Shown here: piece after piece, positions 32,711 through 45,000 of the stretch
How positions within the stretch are numbered: position 1 is the first letter of the stretch
How the letters are laid out: each line of letters starts with the position of its first letter
Source: Ilex aquifolium
Lineage: Eukaryota; Streptophyta; Magnoliopsida; Aquifoliales; Aquifoliaceae
NCBI GenBank assembly: GCA_951799425.1
Contig: OX637393.1
Location: 16,635,744-16,699,743 of the forward strand
Reading direction: 5' to 3'
Length of the DNA stretch: 64,000 nt
Translations under genes and position numbers: made by a program
The notes under the pieces: model-generated
The model's database searches: none
What the model was told of the DNA's origin: nothing
The model's input: the letters and a program-made list of their open reading frames with translations, nothing else

Positions 32711-33079
32711 TCAAAAATCTGAAATTTTAAGAATGTTTTGCCATGTTTTTGGGCTTTGTGTCCTCTTATACAAATGATGTAAATGGACAATAATGGGATA
32801 TGAATTGTGGTATATTGGAACTCAGATGGGTTATTTGATTAAATGTATACAGTTTTTGTGTTTTGTGATCCCGGTAAAGGGGATGTTGTGCCATGGTGTC
32901 GGGTTATACGGCATCCACGGGTAATTCTGCGGGTTGACGGGTGACCAACGTTTGATAAAGGACTCCCGATTTTAGGGGGCATCACAGCTTGGTATCAGAG
33001 CGTATTGATATCTTAGCTTAATTTGAGTTAATCATGGGTTAATTACGGGACACCCGAATTTTGGGGTGTCACAACACTT

Positions 33080-33620
33080 GTTTCCAAGGATGTAACATTT
33101 GCATGAAACCTCTTAGGTAGAGATCTCAAGTTTTTTCATTTGACAGCTACATTGTCAACCTTGATACCTAATGTAAAAGATGAATTTACAATATCGCACA
33201 ATTTAGCATAAAACTCACTAAATGTTTTATCATCTTGCATCTTCACCATGGAAGTCCATTTATGGGAAACAATCAAGAGCCCCAAGTTTTTTTTTAAGTC
33301 TCGCGATTAGCAATCCTCCAAAACTCATTAGATGTCACGGCATTGAATATTGCATTCAAGCCTAGAGTTCCACCTCGCTGATTCAATCTCAATTTTCGAT
33401 CAAGTCTTTGAGAATTTCACTTCAACCACCGCTTTAGCACTTATCGACTTATGTGGAGGAGGTAGGAAGGCTCCAACTCTCTTACAAAGTCAACCACATT
33501 CTTCCATCAACAAATTTTAGAAATGCTCTCATGCAAATTTTCCAATAAGAAAAATTAGATCCATCAAAGAGTGGTGCTCGTGCAATTGAACCACCTTCTT
33601 TTTGAGACTCCATTCAAGAC
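33080..33620 (-). pseudogene. Copia gag remnant
   Basis: Minus strand opens with ATG near 33611 and reads GSIARAPLFDGSNFSYWKIC then MRAFLKFVDGRMWLTL, the N-terminal gag block of plant copia elements (the NYxxWK motif region). A degraded ANRET-like and later region follows. Stops and frameshifts are frequent. The gene is cut off at 33073 by the gypsy element, and its pol part is absent from the window. Confidence 0.75.
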
Positions 33621-33689
33621 TAGCTTGTATTAATGATAGATTTCAAGAAGGAAAACACTTAGGTGTGTCTATGTGAACTTCAGGGCAAT

Positions 33690-35250
33690 CGCGCTCTAAT
33701 ACCAATTGTTGTTTTGGGAGAAAAATAAACTATGTGGATCTTTCCTCACGATTATACAAGCGGAGCGTACGATACTACCTAAAAGGGGGTGAATAGATTT
33801 TTCAATTTTAGCACAATTGATGACAAATTAAAACATAATTCTACCTCAATTACCCCTTCACTTAGATATAGCAATTAACGGTGAGAACTTCTTTTAGTCA
33901 CCACAAAATCCTTACACCCATGATGATTGATCTTAATTAATATTCAATTAATTCACTCAACACAATCAATCTCACGGCAATCCCAAAAACCCAAACTCAA
34001 ACACAACTATGGTTGATTTATATGTCAAGCATTCAAATCATAAAACACATAGTGTGTGTGTGTACTAACAAATACAAGTGTGTATGTAAATAAACAAGAT
34101 AAACACAAACAATTTATTGACGTGGAAAACTCACCTCAGGAAAAACCTTGGGGAACCCCTCAGAGTTCACCAAAACCCAATCTATTACTCTCAAAGGCGA
34201 CATACAAGAACTCGAGTCTTATACCTCAACCAATATCATGATTAGATGCTCATTTCCTTCAATATGTCTCTCCTCCGAAAGTCCCTCTTTGACATTTTGT
34301 GTAGCTTCACTTGGATTTACCGCCGCAAAGGATCCTCTAGGCCTCTAACAATCATGGGCACACTAATGATTCCTAGTATGCACACACCAATAAGTTTGGT
34401 TCAAACCATTAAGATCTTCAACTCCAAGTTGTGAGGTTGGGTAGAATCTCTAGTGGTAGCCTTGGGTCTTAAGGAATCTAGGGTTGTAGTGAAAACTCTC
34501 TAGGTAAAATATGAGTTTTCTTTCTCAAAAGGCGTACAAGAGGCTTACCCTAGCTGAAGGAAGACACTCCATAGTTATAGGTCTGGAATAACAGTAATCT
34601 TGGTTAACAAAAAAACTTAGATTCATGAACAACTGCTCGATTGGTAGGAGGATGGTCATAGAGTGGTGTCACTGGAATGAAAATCACGTTTCAAACCTGA
34701 CTAGGAGAGGTAGACCGCTCAAGCGAGGTCAATGTCCTCCTCCGTGGCCTTTTTCCTCTTGACTTTCCTAAGTCACGAATAGACTGCTTTGATGAAGGCT
34801 AGTGAACATACATCGGTCCTTACTAAATTTTAAGAATAAAACTAAACAAAAAACTTGTACTCTTGAGCACTAAAGGGTGTTGCTTAAGAGAGGTTCGATA
34901 ATGACTCAATCTATGTTTTCAAAAATAAAAAAATAGTTTCAAAAAATCTTTTCTTTGAAGTACAATTAGGAGCAATACACGGATTATTTCCAATTCCATT
35001 TAATCATAATCCTCTTAAGTAACTAAGGGTTCATCTTAGGTGTCTAGGTCATTATCTTTGTCTTAAACTTGAAGGTGCATTCAGAGTGTGAATGATGCAG
35101 TTTTGATGCTTAATCTCCTCCCTTTAATGATGCTTTCAAATCTTTAATCTTTATAGTATCATGACCATAGAAAATGTTGAGATTTACAAAGAATTACACG
35201 AAATTAGCCAATTACAAAACGTGATTTAACAAATTGGCAAGTATATTGAG
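33690..35250 (-). repeat. 5' LTR of a copia element with primer-binding site
   Basis: Minus strand reads a tRNA-Met-like site (TGGTATTAGAGC) at about 33690-33701 just inside this roughly 1.5-kb block. The outer end (attacaaaacgtgatttaaca, about 35210-35231) matches the end of the block at 40930-42130, as do scattered interior stretches. Both are therefore LTRs of one copia family. The aagggggtgaatag motif near 33784 lies close to the inner end. Confidence 0.65.
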
Positions 35251-35364
35251 ATTAAATGATTTTCTTCTTAAGTCACTTTTTATCAAAATCGACCAACAAA
35301 GACATTATAGTTTTTTGATGAAGATACAAAAGGGAATACATGTAAATTTTGAAAACATTAAAAT

Positions 35365-35757
35365 AATAATTTATACCCTGAAAGATTATAAAATTTTCAA
35401 TTTATACCCTCAAAGGTCAATTATTTCAAATTGCATTTTCAATTAAATTAATTGGTAGCAATGTGACCCCATCCATAATGTCCGTTATGATTTTCATCAA
35501 ATTGACAAACACGTGAGACATACGTGAAAAGAGAAAGGACCATAGTCCAACAAAATAAAGAGGAAGGCCATAATCCAACAAAAGCCATTACGTCTGTCTC
35601 ACATGACTGTCTATCTGACATAAATCACAACGGACGTTATGGTTTAGGTCACATAACCACTTAATTTTATCGAAGGTGTAATTTAAAATAATTGATTTTT
35701 AAGGGTGTAAATTATTTTTTTTTTAAACTTTCAGGGTGCAAACTGCTATTTGCCCTA
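35365..35757. mobile_element. Foldback-type MITE, about 390 bases
   Basis: Long inverted ends: left tttataccctgaaag and tcaattatttcaaattgca, right the complements of ctttcagggtgcaaact and atttaaaataattga. The arms are about 80 bases and imperfect. No coding capacity. It lies immediately upstream of the CSTF64 promoter region. Confidence 0.65.
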
Positions 35758-36038
35758 TAGTTAATGTGGGTCTTGTATGGCCCAAAAATCTGTTGGTCCC
35801 CTTATTGGGCTCGTTGAAGCCAGACCAGGCGGCGTGAAGTCGGTAGACCCAAGACTCAACACAACCCGACCGAGCAAAGAGAAATGCGTCCGACGACAAC
35901 TGCGGCAAGAAAAGAATAGAATAGAATACGGCGACGAAGCGAAGAAGAGAAGTGAGGATGCATGGGAGGAAGAAGATGAAGCTGAACCTCATCATCAACT
36001 TCACCTTCTTATGAAAGATAAAGAAGTAGTCATATTTG
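35758..36038 (+). promoter_or_regulatory. CSTF64 promoter/5' leader with upstream ORFs
   Basis: GC-richer than its surroundings, with tggcccaaaa and ttgggctc elements (35777-35811) of the kind common in plant housekeeping promoters. No clear TATA. If transcription starts upstream of 35887, the leader carries short upstream ORFs: 11 codons from 35886, and an 18-codon one from 35959 that ends before the main ATG at 36039. Confidence 0.5.
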
Positions 36039-39000
36039 ATGGCCAGTAGTTCTGGGCATCGCTGCGTTTTCGGTTTGTTCACGACTTCTCTCTTTCAATT
36101 TCGAATTCATTTAGATGTAATTACTTTATTGATTATGTGTTGAATTCAACTCTAATTTGTTATACGATGAAGACTTTTTTTGTGATAGATTGAATGTATG
36201 TAGTGATAATAAGATTCAGAATGGAATTTATGATATGATATTCTGCTGGGTGTCTTTATCTGGATTTGTTTTGTTCTGTTGGTTATTCGTTTATTTTGGG
36301 TGATAGTTGGGAACATACCATATGATGCCACTGAGGAACAGCTCGTACAAATCTGTGAGGAGGTTGGCCCTGTCGTGTCCTTCAGGTCAGTTTTCATTTA
36401 TATTTTTTTTGACATCATTATGTTGGAAAAACTATTGAATCTGGTCTTTTGATGAGGCATAGTATCTGTTACAGCATGATTAACCTAAATTTTATTTTGA
36501 ATTGAATTGTTCAAGTATGTAAAAGCAAACTTGTATACGTATGTTATGCTCAAAGTAGTCCATTCATCTTTTAAAAACCAGAATACTCGTTTATATCTAA
36601 GTTGGATACAATCAACATCAAAGTTTCAAACTAGATGTAAAAGGAGGTAAAGTCCACCCTCCTACCGCTAAACAGAGTTGTTGAATTTTTTTTTTTGGAT
36701 TATGTATTCTTTTTAACTTTATCCATCATAAAATGCAACTGAAATAAAGTAACCGAATTTCCAAAGTTACATAATTAGCAACAAGAATGTGAACAACACT
36801 TGAACATGAGCTAAAATAGTGATTATTTAGTATGCGATTCAATGACAATTAAAACCATATATAAAGCATATACTGTATATAATATTTTGCAGCATAAATA
36901 CATTGACATTAATGGGCCTTTGAGTATGAGAGTCGTGAAATCACTCTTCTTAAGTAACTGAACCTCTTTATGTGAGGGTACTGACGAACATCAACAACTT
37001 CAAGATCCAACTCAAATATTTGCAGTGGTTATCCTTCAACGAACATCAACAACTTCAAGATCCAACTCAAATATTTGCAGTGGTTATCCCTCAATGATAA
37101 CACCCACGAGAAGACAAGAATGAAGCTGACTCAAATCTAAGTAACCCGTAAAACATAATATATGGAGAATAGTATGTAACAATTGAAGTTGAAACAGAGA
37201 GCAAGGAAGGTCTTAGAATTTGAAATGTGTTTGTTTGGTCAGGTAAGCTTGTTTATAAAGGCGGGGCTTTACCAATTATGGGCCTTAAAAGCTTTAATGA
37301 CTAGTAACCCCAAAACTTGCAAAGGCTAGTTACAAAATCAGACTTCTAACTACTTAGCTCATAAAACCAAATATGTAGTTGAAATTTGGGTTAAAATACC
37401 CGTATAAATGTTTGTAACTGAAATATAAACCTGTTAATATTGAGCATTAAATTTAAACAAGATATAAAAAGAAAATTTTGGGCAAAAAATCTTCATGGTG
37501 AAGCCACAAAATTTTCATTGTGAAAATTGAGCAAAAAATCTTTATTGTGTTATTCGAAGAAAATTCTTTAGCCAAGTTGTTTCGTATTACAACGTTGAAA
37601 TGATTTTTTTGTTCTGTTGATTGGTTTTGAATGTGTGCAATGGCTAAAGGAAAACATTTATGAAGTAGTGGCATGAAAAAATAGGGGATTGCTTTTTAGG
37701 AAATACATGGTGATGTTGTGTTTGGGCTGTATTGGTTTGGTAGTTGCAGAGAGGATTTTATTTGAATCTCAAAATTACAGTCTAGTTGAAGGATATTTGG
37801 TCTAATTGGTCCTAAGGGGTTTAATGGAGAAGGGTGGACCGATTTTGCTTTGTTATTAGATAAGGAGGGAATTAACAGGGACATGGTTTGAACTAGTGAT
37901 AGACGTAGAGGGATTACTACGAATAAGGTTGAAGATGAGCTGAGGAGGAATTCAATGGGCAATAAATTGAATATTAGAGAGGAAGGGATTTGTATTAATG
38001 TGGTTGTGTGCATTAAGGAGAGGTTTATTTCAAGTTGGAGTGAAATACAGATAGCATTGTCTAAGTCTGAAAGTCACAATTCAACTAAAGCCATTTCAAG
38101 GCAATAAAACCATTTTCTCGTGTGGGACTTGTGCGAATGGTGAAGGAATGTGCAAGTTTGAGAATCGTTTCACAGATAGTTCTGTTTTCATAAAGCTATG
38201 ACAATGGAGGAACAAATCAATCACGGTGGGAATCAAGGTCTCCTTTAGGCGGGAGATAAAAAGTGCCGGTCCGCCTTCCGCATCATTCCAACCTCATTGG
38301 ACTTTGATTATCAAGGAAAAACATTCAAACTTAGAGTTTGGGAGGTAGTACTGATTCTTAATGAATCTAGGTGTTAGGAAGAGGGGGTTGATTGGCCCGT
38401 GGAATGATTCCTTTAATTGCGATATTTCATGAGGTAACAACGTCATCAAGGTTCATTCAAATGTTGAAAGGCATATTAGTAAGGATAAGAAGGTGGTAAA
38501 GGGGATTAGTTAGTGCTGGGTTGGGGGTATGGACAAAGTGGATTTTGGGGCCCTTAGAGCTGTAATGTAAGCAAGAAACTTGACTTTGAGAAACAAAAGA
38601 AAAGAGATGCTAGCTGCAATCAAACTAAAGCGCTTACGAGTAAGAAAGGGCTCCTTAGGATACATAGCCTTTTTCAAGTCTAAGAATAGAGTCCATATTA
38701 TTTCCTATACTCCTTGCCATATAGAATTCTTCTCAAGATGTGAGATTTTGGTTGCCTGGCATGTGAAAACAAAACTATCCCATATTAAGTTCTCCAATAA
38801 CTTCGCTTAGTCAAGAAATTACTTGCGTTTTTCATGATTTTCACCATAAAATTGAAAATTCACATATATTTTTGGGTTTGGACAATCATTTTTGTGAGAT
38901 TTTAAATAATGTTTTAACAAGTCATTTCTATTGGTGAATACTTAGATCACATAGAGCGGAAGCGGGGATGAAAGCGAAAGCGAGAGCGAGAGTGGGAGCG

Positions 39001-42000
39001 CAAAAGCAACAAAATTCAATAATTCTTAGAGCGGGAGCGCCATATATATACATACATACATGTTTACATTTATAAAAGTTAGTAAAATACAATTTAAAAA
39101 ATTAAATTCATACAAATATTTAATAAATTATTTAAATTTTGTTTCCTAGTAATTTGGCTTTTGAATCAAAATAATAGTGTGAGTGAATGATTGAATAGAA
39201 TACAGTTGGAAGGCATTTCTATGCTTAGAACTTTGTCCCGCATCAGAAAGATTGGAAATATGGGCAGTTAGACAAGGCTATAAAAAGGGCCTTCCACCAC
39301 CAGTTGACTTTATTAGTGCATCCACGAGGAACCTTTTGCCTTAGTTTATTTTTTTGTTTTTTCCCCCTGATCAGGGACTGGTTGGAGTTCAAAAATTAAA
39401 TTCGCGGATTTATAATTTGAATTCATGATTTCAATATATTGAGAGCAAATTTATCACGAATTTGCTTTCAAATCGCGAATTCATGCACGGAGCGATGGAG
39501 CGTGACCTATTTTAGACGAATTATGTTACTCATTACACATATATTTTTCTCTCTAATAACTGATGGTATAAATAGTATCAATTTGCTTGAATTTGATGAA
39601 GATTCCAAACAGTTGTGACACCCCATGCAGAGAATCTTCTTTCCATACCCCCTCAAGTGCAAGCTCCTGCATACCATTGTGAATTGCAAAGTGGGTAACT
39701 ATGCTGATATGCACTTTACTATCATGGGATAAATTGGTCACTGAGCTGTTTGTGTACCCAGAAGTTACCTGTTAAAATGATGCTTACTCTATACTTTTAA
39801 GTTGTACGGGTACAAGAAAAAGGATCATTGATTGATCAAGTCTTGTGAAACAGTTAAGAGAGTTCTGAATAATTGACCCAACACCTCTGAGGCTATGCTT
39901 GCTACTAGTAGGTATTATGCTCAAATTAGTTCAGCGTGAATCATGAAACTTGATCATGTCTTCCCACATTACACTAGGTAATACGAGTATTGATTGGAAT
40001 GAGGCCTATACTTGTTATTTGCTTCTTGATTTGACTAGAATTCTTGTTCTACACCTTAAGAGCTAATGTGCTAACCGATCCATTGATGTTAATTCACGAC
40101 AACTAAGCTGTGAACAAGCTAAGTTCCTTTGACCTCATTCATGTCGGAAATGCTTGATTGTTCAACAAGATCTGTTAGAGATAGTTGTCAATAAAACTTC
40201 TCGAGTTAATTAGAAGCGGATATATTTTGCCTTTTATAAATCTATTTTGTTTTTCCAACTGTTAAATTTTCTTCAGCAACTGCATGATTGATTGTTACTT
40301 GCTTTCATTCAGATTAGTTATAGATAGAGAAACCGGGAAACCAAAAGGTTATGGATTTTGTGAATACAAGGATGAAGAAACAGCGCTAAGTGCTCGTCGC
40401 AATCTTCAGGGATACGAGATCAATGGTCGTCAATTGCGTGTTGATTTCGCTGAAAATGATAAAAATTCTAACGGAAATCGAGAACAGGTAAAAATTTTTA
40501 GATGTCCAGTGAAACATTTTGTTTTATTGTAGTCACTAAATTGAGTTTTCTTACTTTGATTTTACTGGCTTTCTATACCATTTATCTCCATCGAGTTGTG
40601 TGTTGAATTATTGGTCGCTAATGTCACTGACAACTTGACCATTAAAGATGCATTTCTTGGTTGTCGTCATTGTTGAAAATTGAAGAATAGATAACCATGA
40701 TGGTAGTTAGAAGAATGTGCATTGGTCCTTGATATCACTGATTGCATAAATGCTTTAGATGTGTTTCTCTGTTGTGTCATTGTCCAATTTGAAGAGTAGA
40801 TAACGACCATTGTAGTTGGATGATTTTGCATGTTGGCCAATAGTATTAGATTCTATAAAATTGACATGGAAAATTTTCAACTATTGGTTTTCATACATTC
40901 TAAAATTAAATGCTTAATTTTTTAAAAACAGAGTGTGAGGATGAGATCGACCCTGATACGCCGAAACAAACATACTTGACCTAGAGGAGGGTTAATAGGT
41001 CTTATGCACTCGAACACAGAATTAATGGCCAATTAAAACCTATTACACTCGATTAATGATTAATCAACCAGTTAATGCAATTAACACCTCGAGCATTTTG
41101 ACCCAAATTTTCAATTAGTGAATTTATGCAAAATATCCAAATTTAATCAATTGCAATTGTGCATAATCCACATCTTATCACGCTACATCTCAGTCACCAA
41201 TTCAATAAAATATAAGAGGCTAACATTGCAAATCGGATTCACTTAATAATTTATCGAGCATGTGTAGGAATAAAAATTGCTAGTATGTAACTCATTCAAG
41301 AGACAAACGAAAACTACAAACCTTAAAGTTTTATTTTTCAACCAATACCATGGTTAAATGTTTTCTCACTTGAATGTTCATTTTGAAGTTCATTGCAAGT
41401 TTTTGACGACTAGGTTTAATAGGTGACGAATCAAGCTCCCTGATTCGCCCTTGGAATCTTCCTTTGATCCTTGGACGTCTCCTTTGATCCTTGTTTTATG
41501 GGTTTTGGGTGTTCTACAAGATCTCTCAAAACTATTGATGAATTTCTCTTAAGAACTCTAGATTGGTCGACTAGAGTTTGGGGTTTGTTTTTGGGTGCTA
41601 GGGTAAGCCTCTTGAACATTTCTAAGCTTTTCTTAACCCTAATTTATCTCCCTTAAGTTAAAAAAGAAATCCTTTGTTTATTGGTAGAGAAAAATAGAGT
41701 GGATTGGCAAACAAGAAAACCTGATTGTGACACATCTTGAGCGGTCCAGGGAACGGTCATAGTTTTATAATTCTTTTATTCACGTTTTGAACCCTCAAAG
41801 GTTCAAAAATTTGTTTCTCAAAAACACGGGAGTCATGTTACAGATTTTCATACACACACTTTAAATCCATTTTAACCACATAAGTTAAACCATTCTAAGG
41901 CAACTAGGTATCTAGATATGTTTACCTCACCTAAGCTTAATGGGATCCAAGAAGTCTTCATGTGTTACAATGTAGCTTGAGTTTTTTTTACCACATTTTG

Positions 42001-45000
42001 CTTTGGTCTTCAATCTTCACAAACATCTTGACCATGGATTTAGTTGAGATATAAAATAAGGTGACATTGTAGAATTTGTCAATTACAATCAATTTTCTAA
42101 CAATCTACTTATTTGGCAATTTTGTGACCAAACATACAAGATTAATGCGTTGATTGAGTATCCCACCCATCCTCTAAAGGCCATACTTATTACTAATTAT
42201 CTTATGCCAAAGGGAGTTAGGTTCTAACGGGAACCTACATAACAATTTACCTACCATGAAAATGTTTTTAGACACTAAATTACCAATTTTCAATCCGCTT
42301 TTGTCTATAGGTTGGCAAACTGTCTCTCAACACACTAAATGATCCTGCATATCATTTCCCATCCAACTGCTATAACTATTGCTATAAGAATTCTAAACAT
42401 AGACAAATAGCATAAGAGAATACTAGACAAACAAGCTTTTACCAAAGTAATGCTTCCTCCAAGAGCAAAATATTTCGTCTTCCAACCATCCAATCTTTTG
42501 TTCATTCTTTTAACTGTCGGATCCCAAAAAGGCAAATGAGAAAGTTGAAGAGCATGGGGAGAAGAAAAGGAAGGTTTTGTGTTCAAAGTTTATTTTGAAA
42601 AAACTTATGATAATATTGGATTGAGATTTTTTGAAGTATGTCATGGATAGAAAAGACTTTGGATTGAGATGGAGGAAGTAAATTATGGGATGCCTTAGGT
42701 AAATGAATTTCCCAGTCATAAATAATGGAGCATGGTAAGGTTGCTTTATAGCTACTAGAGGCCTTAGGTAAGGAAATCCACTCTCCCCCTTTTTATTCAC
42801 TTTCATGGATGATTTTTTGTGTAGAATGATGGATTAAGCTAGTAGTACAGAAGTGAGTGAGGGGTTTAATATAGGATGAGAAAGAGTAGAGATTACCCCA
42901 TTTGTAATTCGCAGATGATACCATTTTCTTTTGTGATGGAGATGAAAAGAATATTTACTCAATGGCATTGGTTTTAAAATGTCTTGAAACGGGCCTTAAA
43001 GTGAACTAATCCAAGAGCCGACTTGCAGGAATTACTGTGCAACAAGAAAGGTTGTTAGGGTGGCTAATACTTTAGGTTACAGTGTTTCGGATGTCCCTAA
43101 AGTACTTGGGTTTGCCCTCGGGGGGAAATTTAAAAACACTTAGTTTCTGTGAACCAGTGATTCATAAGATTATCAAAAGGCTTGATGGGTGGAAAAAAAC
43201 CTTTTTGTTTAGAGGGGGTAGGGTCATCTTAATTCATTCCATGCTTGAGAGTATCCTAATTTACCACATGTTCTTGTTTAGGACGCGTTTGAAGGTTGTG
43301 AAATTGATTAAAAAGATGATGACATATATTTTATGGGAAGGTAGTGATGAAGGCGAGAAAGATTATCTTGTAAGTTAGGATGTTGTGTCTGGATCTAAAA
43401 TCAAGGGATGCCTAGCATTGGGTAACCTAAAATCTAGAAATATAGCTCTACTTGGTAAATAGATTTTGAGATTCCCCAAGCACAATAGTCTATTGCATTT
43501 AGTGATCAAAAGAAAATATGATATTCATGGTAATGGGTGGGATTCTAATGTGAGTAAGAGAGGTTGTTATCGTTGTCCTTGGAAGTTCATTTCCCAAGGA
43601 TTGTTCTTTTTTTCACAAAACTTTGAGTATGTTCTTGGTAATGGTGAGAAGATTCGCTTTTAGAAGATGTCTTTTTTTTTTTTTTCGCCCGCCGGGGGGG
43701 TTGGGGGGAGTCTTCGTTTGTATCCTTATATCCTCATTTATATCGATTATCTAGATCTCATAAATCAATCATCACTAGTATGATACCCTCTTTTTCCTCC
43801 AATATTAGTTGGGACTTTAACTTTCAGAAACTTGAGGGATCGAGAAGTGGATGAATTGTTTCTCTTTTGGATGTCCTCGACAATGTTGTTTTGAGACAAG
43901 ATTCTTTGGATAAAAGAAGATGGATCCTTTCTTCGTCGGCTGAATTTCTTGCAATTCTTTCTTAGATTCTTTGATTGCTAAACCATCTTATTCTTACTTT
44001 TGACCTTGTTCTTTTGTTTGAAAGAGTAAGGCACCTTTAAAGATACAAGTTTTTGCATGGTTAATTGCACATAAGAGACTAAATGGTATTGGTTTGCTCC
44101 AAAAAAGGAGGTCATAGTCTCTTCAAACGTAATGGTGTATCCTTTGTAAGAAAGAAGGGGAGAGCATCGATCATTTGTTCCTTCATTTTGCTTTTGTCTC
44201 TTTAGTTGTGGGATTACCCCTCGGGTGTCATTAGGATACGTTAGGTGGTTCCAAGTATCTGTGATTTGCTGCTTACAAGGATCAAAAATGCATTTCAAAG
44301 TGTAGTTCCAGTCAGCCCAAAAATGGAAACCTTTCAGAAACGTTTCGAAAATGCAGTGGAAAATAGAGAAAAAATTTGGAAACATGTGGAACTTTGTGGA
44401 AACGTAAATTAAAATCTCTTTATTTAGGTAGATATACTTAACAATAGATAGATTAATGAGGCATGTTTATTGCCTAAACATCCATCTTTAGTAGTTTAAG
44501 GGCATTGGGCAAATATGACAATTTGCAAAGAATAAAAATTACTAACAGATTCTGTAAAAGTAGTAGGAAAAGAAAAAAAGAAAAGAAAAGCAAAAATAGC
44601 GAGAGACAACTGTACGCCTAGCGTAGATCGGAGAGAAAGAGAGAGAGCAAAAGTAGTGACTGGACTCGGCAAGCGACTCAAGTATTGGCCAATGGAGAGA
44701 GAGATGCAGACAGAGTAGGTACGTAAAGGAAAAGGAGTCTGGGAAGAAGTAGGAGAGGAGGAGTAAAGAAGAAAAAGAAGAGATTGGAAGAAGAACATAA
44801 CTTGGTTCAAATCTGGTTGTGCCTGTTTCTGTGGGTGCTGGATGGACTGCCTCTTCTACTCCAACTTGCTTTGCTGTGTTTTCTTCCTTTCTCTCTCTCC
44901 TTTTATTTTTTCTCACATTTTCCTTTGCTGAAGCCTTCTTCAGATGAGATGAACAAATCTCTTCTCTCTGCAGTTAAATTGCTTCTTCGAATCAGGCTAC

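Larger units (their letters stand above)
26280..33073 (+). mobile_element. Defective Ty3/gypsy chromovirus (Tekay/Del-like)
   Basis: Plus-strand order: truncated 5' LTR (to 26733), tRNA-Met primer-binding site, gag with zinc knuckles, protease, RT start, RNase H fragment, integrase, chromodomain-like tail, polypurine tract and a 2741-base 3' LTR (30333-33073, TGTAAAACCC...GTGTCACA). The integrase tail block (VRLVNVLWQHRGVEEATWER) is the chromodomain type of Tekay/Del elements. Gag capsid, most of RT and most of RNase H are deleted, and integrase carries a frameshift and stops. It cannot move by itself. Confidence 0.92.
30333..33073 (+). repeat. 3' LTR of the gypsy element, 2741 bases
   Basis: Starts TGTAAAACCCGGG after the polypurine tract and ends GGTGTCACA. 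It contains a TATA box at about 30724 with a CT-rich leader behind it, a 1.3-kb AT-rich middle, the ACCGGT minisatellite (32400-32710) and an internal copy of the primer-binding site (32990-33001). Its 3' 470 bases match the truncated 5' LTR. Confidence 0.9.
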
